Shown here: in pieces, positions 17,458 through 26,295 of the stretch
Numbering within the stretch: position 1 is the first letter of the stretch
Layout: each line of letters begins with the position of its first letter
The notes under the pieces: generated by a model
What the model was told of the DNA's origin: nothing
The model's database searches: none
The model's input: only the letters and a program-made list of their open reading frames with translations
Made by a program: the position numbers and the translations under genes
From: Candidatus Thiovulum imperiosus
GTDB taxonomy: Bacteria > Campylobacterota > Campylobacteria > Campylobacterales > Thiovulaceae
Length of the DNA stretch: 64,000 bases
NCBI GenBank assembly: GCA_024281175.1
Contig: JAMJTW010000028.1
Span: 62,001-126,000, forward strand
Direction: 5' to 3'

Positions 17458-18555
17458 ATGCTTCTTTTTACACCTGGACCAACTCCTGTTTCTGAAAATA
17501 TCCGCCAATCTATGGCAACTTCAACAATTCACCATAGAACTCCAGAATTTGAAGCTATTTTTAAAGAGAGTAGAGAACTTCTTTTAGAGATGTTAGGAAT
17601 GGACGAAGTAGTTCTTCTGGCTTCGTCTGGAACTGGTGCAATGGAGTCTGCTGTTATAAATCTTACAAAATCTAAAATTCTTACAATCAATGCTGGAAAA
17701 TTTGGAGAGAGATTTGGAAAAATTGCTCGTTCCCACGGAATTCCAAATATTGAACTATCTTATGAATGGAACACTCCAGCAGATATTGAAGAGATTGTAG
17801 AGACTCTTAGAAAAGATGATGAGATAGATGCTCTGGCAATTCAGATAAGTGAAAGTTCTGGAGGTCTTCGACACCCAGTTGAAGAGATTGCAAAAAGAGT
17901 AAAAGAGATAAGAGATATTTCAATTATTGCTGATGGTATTACAGCTATTGGAGTTGAAAAGATAGATACAGAGAATTTAGATGTTCTAATTGGTGGTAGT
18001 CAAAAAGCATTTATGTTACCTCCAGGTTTAGCAGTTTTAGGATTGAGTGAAAATGCAGTTTCTAAAATTGGAAAAGGGAACGGCTTCTATTTCAACTTAG
18101 CTTCTGAAATTAAAAAACAGAGAACAAACACAACAGCTTATACACCAGCTACTACCCTAATAATTGGACTTTTAGAAGTTTTAAAAGAGTTTAAAAAGTT
18201 TGGATTTGAAGCTCTTTTTGAAGTTACAGAAAAGAGAAGTAGTGCTGTTCGAGAGGCTTTTAAGTCTCTTGGACTCGAGATTTACCCAAAAGTTTCTTCT
18301 AAAGCTATGACTACAGTTTTTTCAGAAGATGCTCCTAAAATCAGGAAGATTTTAAAAAACAGATATAAAGTGCATTTAGCTGGAGGTCAAGAACAGCTTA
18401 AAAACTCTATTTTTAGAATAAACAATATGGGATTTATAGAGCCTTATGAAATCTCTTGGGTTTTGAATGCAATAGAACTTACTCTGGAAGAGTTAGGAAA
18501 AAGGAAGTTTGATGGTACTGCAAATAGAGTATTTTTAGAAAGGTTTTATCGATGA
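17458..18555 (+). CDS. Class V PLP-dependent aminotransferase (serine/alanine-glyoxylate type)
   Basis: This 365-residue enzyme starts with LLFTPGPTPVSENIRQSM and HHRTPEFEAIFKES, typical of the serine-pyruvate or alanine-glyoxylate aminotransferase group. The PLP lysine is in GGSQKAFMLPPGLA near residue 181. The preceding DGITAIGVEKID carries the cofactor-binding Asp. Candidate reactions are transamination of serine, alanine or phosphonate amines; the sequence does not settle this. GGAGAAG stands just before the ATG, and the stop overlaps the next start (ATGA). Confidence 0.85.
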   Translation: MLLFTPGPTPVSENIRQSMATSTIHHRTPEFEAIFKESRELLLEMLGMDEVVLLASSGTGAMESAVINLTKSKILTINAGKFGERFGKIARSHGIPNIELSYEWNTPADIEEIVETLRKDDEIDALAIQISESSGGLRHPVEEIAKRVKEIRDISIIADGITAIGVEKIDTENLDVLIGGSQKAFMLPPGLAVLGLSENAVSKIGKGNGFYFNLASEIKKQRTNTTAYTPATTLIIGLLEVLKEFKKFGFEALFEVTEKRSSAVREAFKSLGLEIYPKVSSKAMTTVFSEDAPKIRKILKNRYKVHLAGGQEQLKNSIFRINNMGFIEPYEISWVLNAIELTLEELGKRKFDGTANRVFLERFYR

Positions 18556-19181
18556 GGTTCATAATTTTTGCTTTTGCACTTCTACTTATTTCATGTTCAG
18601 AAAATACAAAAGAGGAGTTAGTTCCAGAAATAGAGGGTGAAATAGGAGAGAAAGAGGAAGGAAAACGGGAAGAGAGAACCTCTTTCACATCTTCTTCTCA
18701 AAAATCACTTCTATCAAAAAAAGTGTTCTCTCTTCAAAGTGCTGAAAATGGCACCATCACTCTTTCAAAAGAGGGAAATCGTTTTATCTTTGATGACCTT
18801 CAATCTCCTTTAGTTCTTTTAGACTTTTTTACAACTTGGTGTCCAGCTTGTCGGGCAGTTGCTCCACATCTTGGAAGTCTTCAAGCTAAATATCCTCAAG
18901 AGCTAACAGTTGTTGGTGTTCTTGTAGAAGAGGGTAAAAATCGAGATGACATCATCAAATTTAAGAAGAGATATAGAGCTGAATACATAATAACAAGTTC
19001 AAGAGATAATTTCCGTCTTTCAAACTCTGTTGCTTCACTTTTGAGAATGCCTCGTTCTTATCCAATTCCACTACTAGTTCTTTTTAAAAATGGAGAGTAT
19101 TTTACTCACTATGTTGGTGCAGTGCCAGAAGAGATGGTTGAAAGCGATATTAAAGAAGCTCTTGGACTTAGAGGTGAATAG
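18552..19181 (+). CDS. TlpA-like thioredoxin lipoprotein
   Basis: This 209-residue protein has a lipoprotein signal peptide (MRFIIFAFALLLISCSEN, lipobox LISC), a Glu-rich linker to about residue 45, and a TlpA/ResA thioredoxin domain with FTTWCPACRAVAPHL, giving a CPAC active site, and a cis-proline in MPRSYPIPLLVLF. It should act as a membrane-anchored periplasmic thiol reductase, for instance in cytochrome c maturation or protection of thiols. It overlaps the aminotransferase gene by four bases and is followed by ftsY after two bases. Confidence 0.88.
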   Translation: MRFIIFAFALLLISCSENTKEELVPEIEGEIGEKEEGKREERTSFTSSSQKSLLSKKVFSLQSAENGTITLSKEGNRFIFDDLQSPLVLLDFFTTWCPACRAVAPHLGSLQAKYPQELTVVGVLVEEGKNRDDIIKFKKRYRAEYIITSSRDNFRLSNSVASLLRMPRSYPIPLLVLFKNGEYFTHYVGAVPEEMVESDIKEALGLRGE

Positions 19182-19183
19182 AG

Positions 19184-20056
19184 TTGTTTGGTAACTTTTT
19201 TCAAAAAACATTAGATGTAATCAAGACTCTCGATGAAACTTTAATGGTCAAACCTCTTGACCATATTGAGAAAGAGAGACTTGAAGAGATACTGATTGAA
19301 GCTGATGTCACTTATGATTTAGTAGAAGAACTTTTAGAAGAGCTTCCAAATGAGATAGAGAGAGAGGATTTAGAACCAAGACTTCTCTCTTGCTTTCATA
19401 GTACAGAAATATCTTTAGAAAAGAAGCCTCTAGTTCAACTTATCATTGGTGTAAATGGTGCAGGAAAAACAACAACAATTGCAAAACTTGCTACAAAATA
19501 TAAGAGTTCTGGAAAAAGAGTTTTACTTGGAGCTTCCGATACTTTTAGAGCCGCAGCAATTGAGCAATTAAAGAGATGGGCTGATAAAGTTGGAGTTGGT
19601 ATAGTATACTCAAAACAGGGACATGACCCATCTGGAGTTACTTTTGATGCAATTAAATCTGGAGTTGCAAAAGGTGTTGATAACATCATAATTGATACTG
19701 CTGGAAGACTTCATAATCAAGTAAATTTAGCAAAAGAGCTTCAGAAAATAGTTCGAGTAGCAGGAAAAGCTCTACCAGAAGCACCTCACCAGAAAATTCT
19801 TATAATTGATGGAACTCAAGGAACTTCTGCAATTCTTCAAGCTGAAAAGTTTAATGAGATAGTTGGAATTGATGGTGTTATCATCACAAAACTTGATGGA
19901 ACAGCAAAAGGTGGTGCTATCTTCTCTATTGCTGAAGCGTTAAAAGTCCCAATTCTCTATATCGGTATTGGTGAGAAAGCCGACGACCTTGTAGAGTTTG
20001 AACCAAAAAACTTTGTTTCAGGACTTTTAGACAAACTATATAAGGGAGAGAGTTAG
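19184..20056 (+). CDS. ftsY: Signal recognition particle receptor FtsY
   Basis: This 290-residue GTPase docks SRP-ribosome complexes at the inner membrane for co-translational insertion. The short N domain (residues 1-75) is followed by the G domain with GVNGAGKTTTIAKLATKY (G1), SDTFRAAAIEQLKRWA, DTAGRLHNQ (G3), ITKLDGTAKGG (G4) and IGIGEKADDL. The acidic A domain of the E. coli protein is absent, as usual in this phylum. Its start is TTG. It is the last gene of the run beginning at 16654. Confidence 0.95.
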   Translation: MFGNFFQKTLDVIKTLDETLMVKPLDHIEKERLEEILIEADVTYDLVEELLEELPNEIEREDLEPRLLSCFHSTEISLEKKPLVQLIIGVNGAGKTTTIAKLATKYKSSGKRVLLGASDTFRAAAIEQLKRWADKVGVGIVYSKQGHDPSGVTFDAIKSGVAKGVDNIIIDTAGRLHNQVNLAKELQKIVRVAGKALPEAPHQKILIIDGTQGTSAILQAEKFNEIVGIDGVIITKLDGTAKGGAIFSIAEALKVPILYIGIGEKADDLVEFEPKNFVSGLLDKLYKGES

Positions 20057-20084
20057 AGTATTTTTAGGGGCTTCTTCCTCCCAT

Positions 20085-21626
20085 TTAAATAGGCTCTTTG
20101 CTTAGTTCCTTTTCCATCACACCATTAAAAAATGAGACTCTATTTCTTCCTTTAGTTTTAGATTTATAGAGAACAGAGTCTGAGAATTTATACAACTTCT
20201 CAATTGAGATATCATCATCAACATTTACAGTAGCTACACCAATAGAGACTGTAACAAAATCGCTAATTTCATTTTTCTTATGTTCAATTTGCAACTCTTC
20301 AATACTACTTCTCAACTTTTCAGCAATTATTGATATATCTTCATGTTTAAGATGTTTAAAGAGAATTGCAAACTCTTCTCCTCCAAGTCTAAAAGAAAGG
20401 TCTCCAGACCTTTGAAAAACTTTTTTTATTGTTCTTGCAACCTCTTTAAGAACCTCATCACCAGCTTGATGACCATAAGTATCATTGTATAATTTAAAGT
20501 AATCTATATCTACCATCAACATACTTATCATCTTTTTATCTCGTTTTGCCTCACTCAATTCAAGAGGAGCTTGGTAATTGAAACACTTTCTATTAAAAAG
20601 AGTTGTTAGTTCATCTTTTACAGCCATATTTTTCAAGTTATTTGCCAATCTATTTATTTCAACTTCCTTTTTTCTAATAAGCCAAAAACCGATAGATAAG
20701 ATGATAATAACAACAAAAGCACCACTAATGAAAAGGAACTTCATAAGAAAAGAGAGAATTTGATGTTCAAAAGAGGCATCAACAAGAAAAAGAACAAATC
20801 CCAACTCTTTTTGAGATGAGTCATAAAGAGGTGATGAGAATGGGTGAAAATATCTATTCTCTATTTCAAATTGGTAATGTTCCTGTTTTAAAACTTTTTT
20901 TAAAACTTTTTTTAAAACATCTGTTGGAAGTTCATAAGTTTTATAAGGAATTACATAGTTCCCAATTTGTAGAAAAGAGTTCTCTATATCTCTATATATC
21001 TCCTCTTGTATAAAAAGATATATTTCTGAGTCAAGCTGTTTTGAGAGGAAAGTTATGATTTTGTCAATCTCTTTTCCCATCTCAATATATCCAATGATTT
21101 TACCATCTATTTTCCATGGATAGACAACTCTCAAAGTATAATTTCGAAGAACTCCAAACTCAACTCCACTAAATGTCTCTTCCAAAATTCGTGCTTCTCG
21201 AAATGTAAATCTATCTATTTTGTCACCAAATTTCTCTTTTTTGTGAACTCGAAGAAAGACAGATGAATTTTTATCTATGAAATAGAGATGAGTAATATCT
21301 AAGTGGCTATTTATATACTTGTATTCACTTTTAAGATGTTTATAGAGTTCTTCTCTATCTCGCTCCAAATAGAGTTTTTTTATCTCTTCTTGTTCTGAAA
21401 GATGCTTTATTATGTGTTCAATTACTTCAGTTTCATGTTTAAGTTCATTTTCCAGAGCTTTATAAAACTTATCTACAATAACACTTTTATCTTTATCAAT
21501 AGCTTGATGTTGGAGTAGATGTACTGTAAAAAAGAGTCCGAAAACAATAAAGATAACAGAAATAGCAAGGGGGATAAAAATATTTAATTTGTAGGAAGTT
21601 TCAAGTTCTTGTCTCATACACAACAT
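20085..21626 (-). CDS. Membrane-bound sensor diguanylate cyclase (GGDEF)
   Basis: Two membrane helices (about residues 16-38 and 288-313) bracket a periplasmic sensor of about 250 residues with a Cache-like look (VVYPWKIDGKIIGYIEMGKEI). The cytoplasmic GGDEF domain (about 345-505) has LTTLFNRKCFN, VDIDYFKLYNDTYGHQAGDE and an active RLGGEEFAIL. RSGD five residues before GGEEF fits the RxxD feedback site. It should make c-di-GMP in response to an external signal. A 12-base motif is repeated three times near residues 237-248 (VLKK). A second in-frame ATG at 21617 is an alternative start. Confidence 0.88.
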   Translation of the reverse strand: MLCMRQELETSYKLNIFIPLAISVIFIVFGLFFTVHLLQHQAIDKDKSVIVDKFYKALENELKHETEVIEHIIKHLSEQEEIKKLYLERDREELYKHLKSEYKYINSHLDITHLYFIDKNSSVFLRVHKKEKFGDKIDRFTFREARILEETFSGVEFGVLRNYTLRVVYPWKIDGKIIGYIEMGKEIDKIITFLSKQLDSEIYLFIQEEIYRDIENSFLQIGNYVIPYKTYELPTDVLKKVLKKVLKQEHYQFEIENRYFHPFSSPLYDSSQKELGFVLFLVDASFEHQILSFLMKFLFISGAFVVIIILSIGFWLIRKKEVEINRLANNLKNMAVKDELTTLFNRKCFNYQAPLELSEAKRDKKMISMLMVDIDYFKLYNDTYGHQAGDEVLKEVARTIKKVFQRSGDLSFRLGGEEFAILFKHLKHEDISIIAEKLRSSIEELQIEHKKNEISDFVTVSIGVATVNVDDDISIEKLYKFSDSVLYKSKTKGRNRVSFFNGVMEKELSKEPI

Positions 21627-21724
21627 CTAATTTAGATTTTTCTTTTACCAAATTGTAGCGAAACGAGTTTTTAAACCTCTCTAAGGATAGTTTACATAGA
21701 ATTTTCGTTTTGAAAGAGAGTTAA

Positions 21725-22882
21725 ATGGTATTTACATCACCCTTAAAAAGTAATAGCAAAAAGATAGTTCTTCTTGGTAGTGGAGAGTTGGGACGAGAAG
21801 TTGCTATTGAAGCTCAAAGATTGGGAATTGAAGTTGTAGCTGTTGATAGATATGAAAATGCTCCAGCTCACCTCATCGCCCATAGAAGCTACACAGTTGA
21901 TATGATGAATAGAGAAAAACTCCTCGAAATTATAGAGAGAGAGAGACCTGATTTCATACTTCCAGAGATAGAAGCTATAAATATTGAAGCTCTTTTAGAG
22001 TTAGAAGAGAGAGGATTTACAGTAATTCCAAATGCAAGTGCTGTTCACAAAACTATGAATAGGAAAAATATTCGAAAGTTTGCTAGTGAAGAGTTGGGAC
22101 TTCCAACAAGTAGATATATCTTTGTACAAAGTTTTGATGAACTTCGAGAGGCATCTAAAAAGTTAGGTTTTCCAGTTGTCATAAAACCTGTTATGAGTTC
22201 TTCTGGACATGGTCAGAGTATTGCAAAAAGTTTTGAAGATTTAGAGAAATCTTGGGAGATAGCAAAAGAGGCTAGAGGCGATAGTTCTGAACTTATTGTT
22301 GAAGAGTTTATAAAATTTGATTATGAGATTACACTTCTAACTGTAAGAAATGGAGAAGAGACTCTTTTCTGTGAGCCAATAGGACATATTCAGGAAGATG
22401 GAGATTATATCTTCTCTTGGCAACCGATGGAGATGAGTGAAATTGCTAAAAAAAGAGCAATAGAAGTTGGAAAGAGAATTACAGACGGTCTTGGAGGAAA
22501 AGGAGTTTTTGGAGTAGAACTCTTTATTCGAGGCGATGAGGTTTTCTTTTCGGAAGTTAGTCCAAGACCCCATGATACTGGAATGGTTACAATGATAACT
22601 CAATCTCAAAGTGAATTTGCACTTCACATTCGAGCAGTTTTAGGGTTACCAATTGAGTATACTTTTTACGGTTCAGGAGTTAGTGGAGCATTTAAAACTT
22701 CAAAAGAGAGTTTTTCTCCAGAGATAGATGTTCCTGAAAGAGCCTTTTCAAAAAACTCATACTTTAGAGTTTTCGGAAAACCTGAAGCTCATAAAGATAG
22801 AAGAATGGGTGTCTATTTAGCACTTGGAGAGATAGAAAGAGAATTGAAAAAAGCAAAAGATATTTTAAAGGAAATAAATTGA
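21725..22882 (+). CDS. purT: Formate-dependent phosphoribosylglycinamide formyltransferase
   Basis: This 385-residue ATP-grasp enzyme makes formyl-GAR from GAR, formate and ATP, a folate-independent step of purine synthesis. The N-terminal [20 protein letters not shown], the ATP-grasp segment [19 protein letters not shown], and [20 protein letters not shown] with [17 protein letters not shown] are visible. The length is normal. It heads a coupled three-gene run: its TGA overlaps the TTG of the speE-like gene, whose stop overlaps coaE. Confidence 0.95.
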   Translation: MVFTSPLKSNSKKIVLLGSGELGREVAIEAQRLGIEVVAVDRYENAPAHLIAHRSYTVDMMNREKLLEIIERERPDFILPEIEAINIEALLELEERGFTVIPNASAVHKTMNRKNIRKFASEELGLPTSRYIFVQSFDELREASKKLGFPVVIKPVMSSSGHGQSIAKSFEDLEKSWEIAKEARGDSSELIVEEFIKFDYEITLLTVRNGEETLFCEPIGHIQEDGDYIFSWQPMEMSEIAKKRAIEVGKRITDGLGGKGVFGVELFIRGDEVFFSEVSPRPHDTGMVTMITQSQSEFALHIRAVLGLPIEYTFYGSGVSGAFKTSKESFSPEIDVPERAFSKNSYFRVFGKPEAHKDRRMGVYLALGEIERELKKAKDILKEIN

Positions 22883-23406
22883 GAAACAGAATTGAGATGT
22901 TAGTTCACACAGCTTTGGCAACTCATAAAGAGCCAAAAAGAGTTTTAGTAATTTCAGAAAACAGAACAGAAATAGAAACAGAATTTAGCAGAGAGAGATT
23001 TCTAAATTTAGAAGTCTCCTTTTCAAATTTGGAAATAGTTCCAGAGTTTTCAGAAAACGAGTTTGATGTGGCAATCATCGAAGAGAAACCTTCAAAATTG
23101 GATTTTGCACACCTCAAAAGAGTTCTTTCAAATGAGGGTGTTTTAACTATGGTTGGAGATTTTGAAACTTTAGAGAATTTAGCTTCAGAATTTAGAATTG
23201 CAATGCCATTTTTAGTAAACTCTTTGGAAATTACTTCTGAAATTCTACTTTTAGGTTCTAAGTTTTATCACCCAACAGCAGATATAAATCTTCAAAGAGC
23301 TGATTTTTTAGATGGTTGTGAATACTACAACAGTGATATTCATGTTGCATCTTTTGTAATGCCAAATTACATAAAATCTCAAATTAGAGAGTTTGTAAAA
23401 AACTGA
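22879..23406 (+). CDS. Degenerate spermidine synthase-like protein
   Basis: This 175-residue protein keeps the frame of the Campylobacterota SpeE family at its C-terminus ([21 protein letters not shown]) and the arrangement speE-coaE known from Helicobacter pylori. Compared with full spermidine synthases (about 260-280 residues) it is short, the N-terminal beta domain is missing, and the usual aminopropyltransferase glycine-rich and DxxD catalytic motifs are not visible. It may have lost polyamine synthase activity. TTG start overlapping purT stop, with AAGGAA upstream. The link to SpeE is moderate and rests on context as well as sequence. Confidence 0.6.
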   Translation: MRNRIEMLVHTALATHKEPKRVLVISENRTEIETEFSRERFLNLEVSFSNLEIVPEFSENEFDVAIIEEKPSKLDFAHLKRVLSNEGVLTMVGDFETLENLASEFRIAMPFLVNSLEITSEILLLGSKFYHPTADINLQRADFLDGCEYYNSDIHVASFVMPNYIKSQIREFVKN

Positions 23407-24008
23407 TGGCATTTAAATATGCTATTGCCCTCACGGGAGGAATTGCTTCTGGAAAGAGTTCAGCAATTTCACTCCTCAAACTTGGGGGGTTTCGAGTTAT
23501 TGATGCTGATGAGGTTGCACACCAAATTTTGGAGGCTTCTGGAAAAGAGATAGCTGAACTTTTTGGAGAAGAGTATCTTGAAAATGGAGTTCCAAGTCGT
23601 CCAAAACTTGGGAAACTTGTATTCTCAAATCCAGAAAAGAGAGTCGAGTTAGAAAAACTACTTCACCCAAAGATATATGAAAAGATTTCTGAAGAGAGTA
23701 GTAAACTTGATAAATTCAAATTTCCTTACCTCATCGATATACCTCTCTACTTTGAAAAGAGAAATTACGATATTAAAAATGTAGTTCTAGTTTATACCCC
23801 TAGAGAACTCCAAATTTCAAGAGGAATGAAAAGAGACTCTCTTTCCAAAGAGGAAATCTTGAAAAGAATAGACTCTCAAATCGATATTGAAGAGAAGAGA
23901 AAGATGTCTGAAATTGTTCTCGACAATAGCGGAAATCTAACTCAGCTTCAAAGTGAAGTTGAAAGAGTTACAAAGATCTTAAAGTCTTTAGATTGGAATC
24001 GGAACTAA
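23406..24008 (+). CDS. coaE: Dephospho-CoA kinase
   Basis: This 200-residue kinase adds the 3' phosphate to dephospho-CoA, the last step of coenzyme A synthesis. It has the P-loop LTGGIASGKSSAISLL at the N-terminus, VIDADEVAHQIL, the lid region FPYLIDIPLYFE and RGMKRDSLSKEEILKRI. The ATG shares one base with the preceding stop (TGATG). The 3' end of the gene forms half of a bidirectional terminator shared with the convergent transporter gene. Confidence 0.94.
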   Translation: MAFKYAIALTGGIASGKSSAISLLKLGGFRVIDADEVAHQILEASGKEIAELFGEEYLENGVPSRPKLGKLVFSNPEKRVELEKLLHPKIYEKISEESSKLDKFKFPYLIDIPLYFEKRNYDIKNVVLVYTPRELQISRGMKRDSLSKEEILKRIDSQIDIEEKRKMSEIVLDNSGNLTQLQSEVERVTKILKSLDWNRN

Positions 24009-24025
24009 AAATTCCGATTTTATTT
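23997..24025. terminator. Bidirectional terminator overlapping the coaE 3' end
   Basis: AATCGGAA (23997-24004) and TTCCGATT (24012-24019) pair around CTAAAAA, followed by TTATTT. The left arm contains the last coaE codons. It also serves the convergent NicO-family gene. Confidence 0.75.
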
Positions 24026-24736
24026 AAAAATTAGAAAGATTCCAAGAAGTAGAATTCCAGAAGCTCCAATTAAAGAGAGGTATTTGCCAATATTCTGTTT
24101 TTTGGAAACACTCTCTTTTCTAACTTTTGTAGCTAAAATTCCAGCAATGGAAATTGTAAATCCCATTCCTAAACTCATTAAAATTGCACTAATCACTCCA
24201 ACGGAAACTTGAGATACAATAATTGAAAACATCGTAATTGTCATAACTCCAGGACAAGGAACAACTCCAGCAGAAAATGCGATGCCAAAATCTGTTTTTG
24301 AACTATCTAACTTCTCTTCTGCATGTGTATGAAAGTTTTCATAAAAGAGGTAGAGAGCTACAAGAACTATAAGAACTCCAGAAATCTGAGTAGTAATTTG
24401 AGTCGCTTCTTGAAAACCTTTTGTAATAGTTCCTTCAAGAATAAAATAGATGACAAGAGTTATGCTTAAAGCTGAAAATGCGTGAACTGTGGAGATGAGG
24501 TATCCCAATTTGAACGCCTTTTTATAGCTATACTCTCTATTTACCATATATGAAGCAACAAGCAGTTTTCCGTGTCCTGGACCAAGAGCATGAAGAACTC
24601 CATAAATTATAGAAAAAGCGAAAATTAGCAAGATAGTACTTAAAGACTCTTCTTGTTTCAATTCTCTAAAAAGAGAAGAGATTTCAGAATTGAAGTAGCT
24701 TAAAATTTGAGAAAGTTCTAAAAGTAGAGTATCCAT
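24020..24736 (-). CDS. NicO/RcnA-like nickel-cobalt transporter
   Basis: This 238-residue membrane protein of about six helices carries the NicO family signature HALGPGHGKLLVASY near residue 50 and a second conserved stretch GVVPCPGVMTITMF near residue 156. A His/Glu-containing loop (NFHTHAEEK) may bind metal. Such proteins move Ni2+ or Co2+ across the inner membrane, either as exporters or as partners in uptake for urease or hydrogenase. It is directly preceded by a DUF1007 gene, a pairing common in metal transport loci. GGAG precedes the ATG. Confidence 0.85.
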   Translation of the reverse strand: MDTLLLELSQILSYFNSEISSLFRELKQEESLSTILLIFAFSIIYGVLHALGPGHGKLLVASYMVNREYSYKKAFKLGYLISTVHAFSALSITLVIYFILEGTITKGFQEATQITTQISGVLIVLVALYLFYENFHTHAEEKLDSSKTDFGIAFSAGVVPCPGVMTITMFSIIVSQVSVGVISAILMSLGMGFTISIAGILATKVRKESVSKKQNIGKYLSLIGASGILLLGIFLIFK

Positions 24737-25237
24737 CTAAACTCCTTTCCAAGATATTGTGTAGCCGTAAAACTCTATATGCTCACCAACTTTGAAATCT
24801 TGAAATCCTTTTGGATTTTTAATTTCCATAGAACTCATATAACTTTCATCATAAAACGAGAGTTCAAAATCTGCTTTTTGAAATTCTGCTAAATTTAACT
24901 CAAAACTCATAATAAATCGTCGCTCTCTAATTTTTAGAAGAAAGTTTGTAAAGATAGACTCAATTGGAATATCTTTTGAGTCTACTTTCAGATATGTGTA
25001 GAAATGGTATTCTAAAATCATATTGATAAAGACCTCATCAATAAATAGAGTTATCTCCTCTTCTGAAAACTTTTCGTCAAAGTTTGAGTCATAATCCATA
25101 ATTAGAATTTCTGAATTCATATCATCAAAAACCCAATCAACTGCAATTGTATTTTCTCTCTTTTCTAATTCTACATCTATAAAAAGATGAGGATGTGCAG
25201 AAAGCAATAGAGGAAAAAGAAATATTATATATTTCAA
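24737..25237 (-). CDS. DUF1007 family exported protein
   Basis: This 166-residue protein has a signal peptide ending in LLLSAHPHLFID, and the HPH start of the mature chain is typical of DUF1007 proteins, which occur next to NicO transporters. The His residues may bind metal. A DYDSNFDEKFSEEE segment near residue 50 resembles a loose EF-hand. It probably acts in the periplasm as an accessory to the downstream transporter. The start is TTG, supported by TTAGGA upstream and by a TATAAT box at 25261-25266. Confidence 0.8.
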   Translation of the reverse strand: MKYIIFLFPLLLSAHPHLFIDVELEKRENTIAVDWVFDDMNSEILIMDYDSNFDEKFSEEEITLFIDEVFINMILEYHFYTYLKVDSKDIPIESIFTNFLLKIRERRFIMSFELNLAEFQKADFELSFYDESYMSSMEIKNPKGFQDFKVGEHIEFYGYTISWKGV

Positions 25238-25260
25238 TATCTATCCTAAATTTTTCTACT

Positions 25261-25266
25261 ATTATA
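25261..25266 (-). promoter_or_regulatory. -10 box of the DUF1007-NicO operon
   Basis: ATTATA on the plus strand reads TATAAT on the minus strand, 24 bases before the TTG start at 25237. Confidence 0.5.
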
Positions 25267-25297
25267 CAAAGTTCTTTATCCATGAGGTGGATATATT

Positions 25298-25353
25298 AAA
25301 AAAGTTTAAGTCAAGTTGAAGTTCTTTTCAAAAAATATAATTTGGTTCGGTGA
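25298..25353 (+). pseudogene. Fossil of a higA-like antitoxin gene (internal deletion)
   Basis: In one frame this reads KSLSQVEVLFKKYNLVR and a stop. Its first nine residues match KSLSRVEIL near the start of the intact HigA at 27695-28063, and the last nine match LFKEYNLIR, the HigA C-terminus with its stop. The middle of the gene, about 90 codons, is gone. A stop codon lies just before the block, so it is not expressed from a normal start. It marks a second, older copy of the antitoxin module at the outer edge of the island. Confidence 0.7.
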
Positions 25354-25360
25354 AAACCAA
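25342..25360 (-). terminator. Possible terminator of the first BRO gene
   Basis: TTGGTT and AACCAA form a short stem around seven bases. On the minus strand it is followed by an A/T tract ending in TTTTTT. It overlaps the end of the higA fossil. Confidence 0.4.
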
Positions 25361-25367
25361 GCTGAAT

Positions 25368-26213
25368 TTAGAAAAGCTCTATCAAAACTTCATCTTTCCA
25401 AGTTAGATGATATACAGTTTTTTCAGAAGTTTTGGATTTATTTTGAACAAAATCTGAAAACTTTTTCCCTTTTTCAGTAGCTTCCCAAACTTTCTCATTT
25501 CGGGTTTGGAAACCTTTCTCTTGAAGTATCAGATTTAGTTTTCGAGGGTTTGGCTTTGAAAGGTCTTTTGTAGAAACACTAGCTTTCACCTCATCGGAGT
25601 ATTCTCCTTTTCGGACAATTTCACAAAGCTCTGTTACGGTGATGAAATTTTCTTCGGTTTGAACTCCCTCTTTTTTAGCAATTTTGAGAAAGTCCATACC
25701 TGTTTCTTCTTTTACTGCTCTGTTGCAAGTAATTGCTAACTCTTCAAGTCTGGTAATTCCAAGTTCAAGAAAAACATCTTTGAAATTGAAAAATACATCT
25801 CTGAAAAGAGCTATCAGCTTTGCTCTCTCTTCTATTTTTTGAAGATTTGAAGTTTGGGAAATGGAATAGCTTCCTGTTTTTCGGATAGATGGTAGAACTT
25901 CTGAAGCTACCCAATGGCGAAATACAACAGCTAAAGATTTTCTTGAAGCGAAAACAAATTCATAAAGACCTATTTCGGAAACAACAGTTAAATTCTGAAC
26001 TCCACCTTCAGTTTGCAGGGGGTGAGTTAAAATCACCCCCTCTAAATCTATTCCATTTTCTTCATATCTTTTTCTTAAATCTCTAATAGCTCCTTTGCTA
26101 TCTTTTAAACCCAGAACTTCTGCTAAATCTTTTGCTACAAAGTAAGGTTCATTTCCAATTCTGACTGTTCTGATTGTGAATTTTTGAAATGAGAATGGTA
26201 TAATTTTTGACAC
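25368..26213 (-). CDS. BRO-N domain protein, phage antirepressor-like (copy 1)
   Basis: Residues 1-115 form a BRO-N domain: FTIRTVRIGNEPYFVAKDLA, EVLGLKDSKGAIRDL, VVSEIGLYEFVFASRK and the closing HWVASEVLPSIRKTGSYSI, as in phage antirepressors and baculovirus repeated ORFs. The C-terminal half (about 115-281) is nearly identical to that of the second BRO gene at 28391-29209, while the N-terminal halves differ strongly. BRO-N domains usually bind DNA or a repressor. The gene has a TATAAT-like -10 upstream (around 26246) and lies downstream of the LRR-HTH gene on the same strand. Its target is unknown. Confidence 0.8.
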   Translation of the reverse strand: MSKIIPFSFQKFTIRTVRIGNEPYFVAKDLAEVLGLKDSKGAIRDLRKRYEENGIDLEGVILTHPLQTEGGVQNLTVVSEIGLYEFVFASRKSLAVVFRHWVASEVLPSIRKTGSYSISQTSNLQKIEERAKLIALFRDVFFNFKDVFLELGITRLEELAITCNRAVKEETGMDFLKIAKKEGVQTEENFITVTELCEIVRKGEYSDEVKASVSTKDLSKPNPRKLNLILQEKGFQTRNEKVWEATEKGKKFSDFVQNKSKTSEKTVYHLTWKDEVLIELF

Positions 26214-26250
26214 TAAATTCCTTTGTGTAATTTGTTGGGCAAAACAATTA

Positions 26251-26295
26251 TACTGTAAAAAGGGGTTTAGTTCAATGATTTGTAGATTTACAGTA
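26251..26295. promoter_or_regulatory. Widely spaced inverted repeat upstream of BRO copy 1
   Basis: TACTGTAAA at 26251-26259 and TTTACAGTA at 26287-26295 are exact inverted repeats 27 bases apart. The left arm overlaps the BRO promoter region and the right arm covers the 3' end of the LRR-HTH gene. It could be a paired operator or the stem of a terminator for the LRR-HTH gene. Confidence 0.4.

Noticed and set aside
20057-20084. GGGGCTTCTTCCTCCC between ftsY and the GGDEF gene as a terminator
   Set aside because: The arms do not pair well enough to call a hairpin with confidence.
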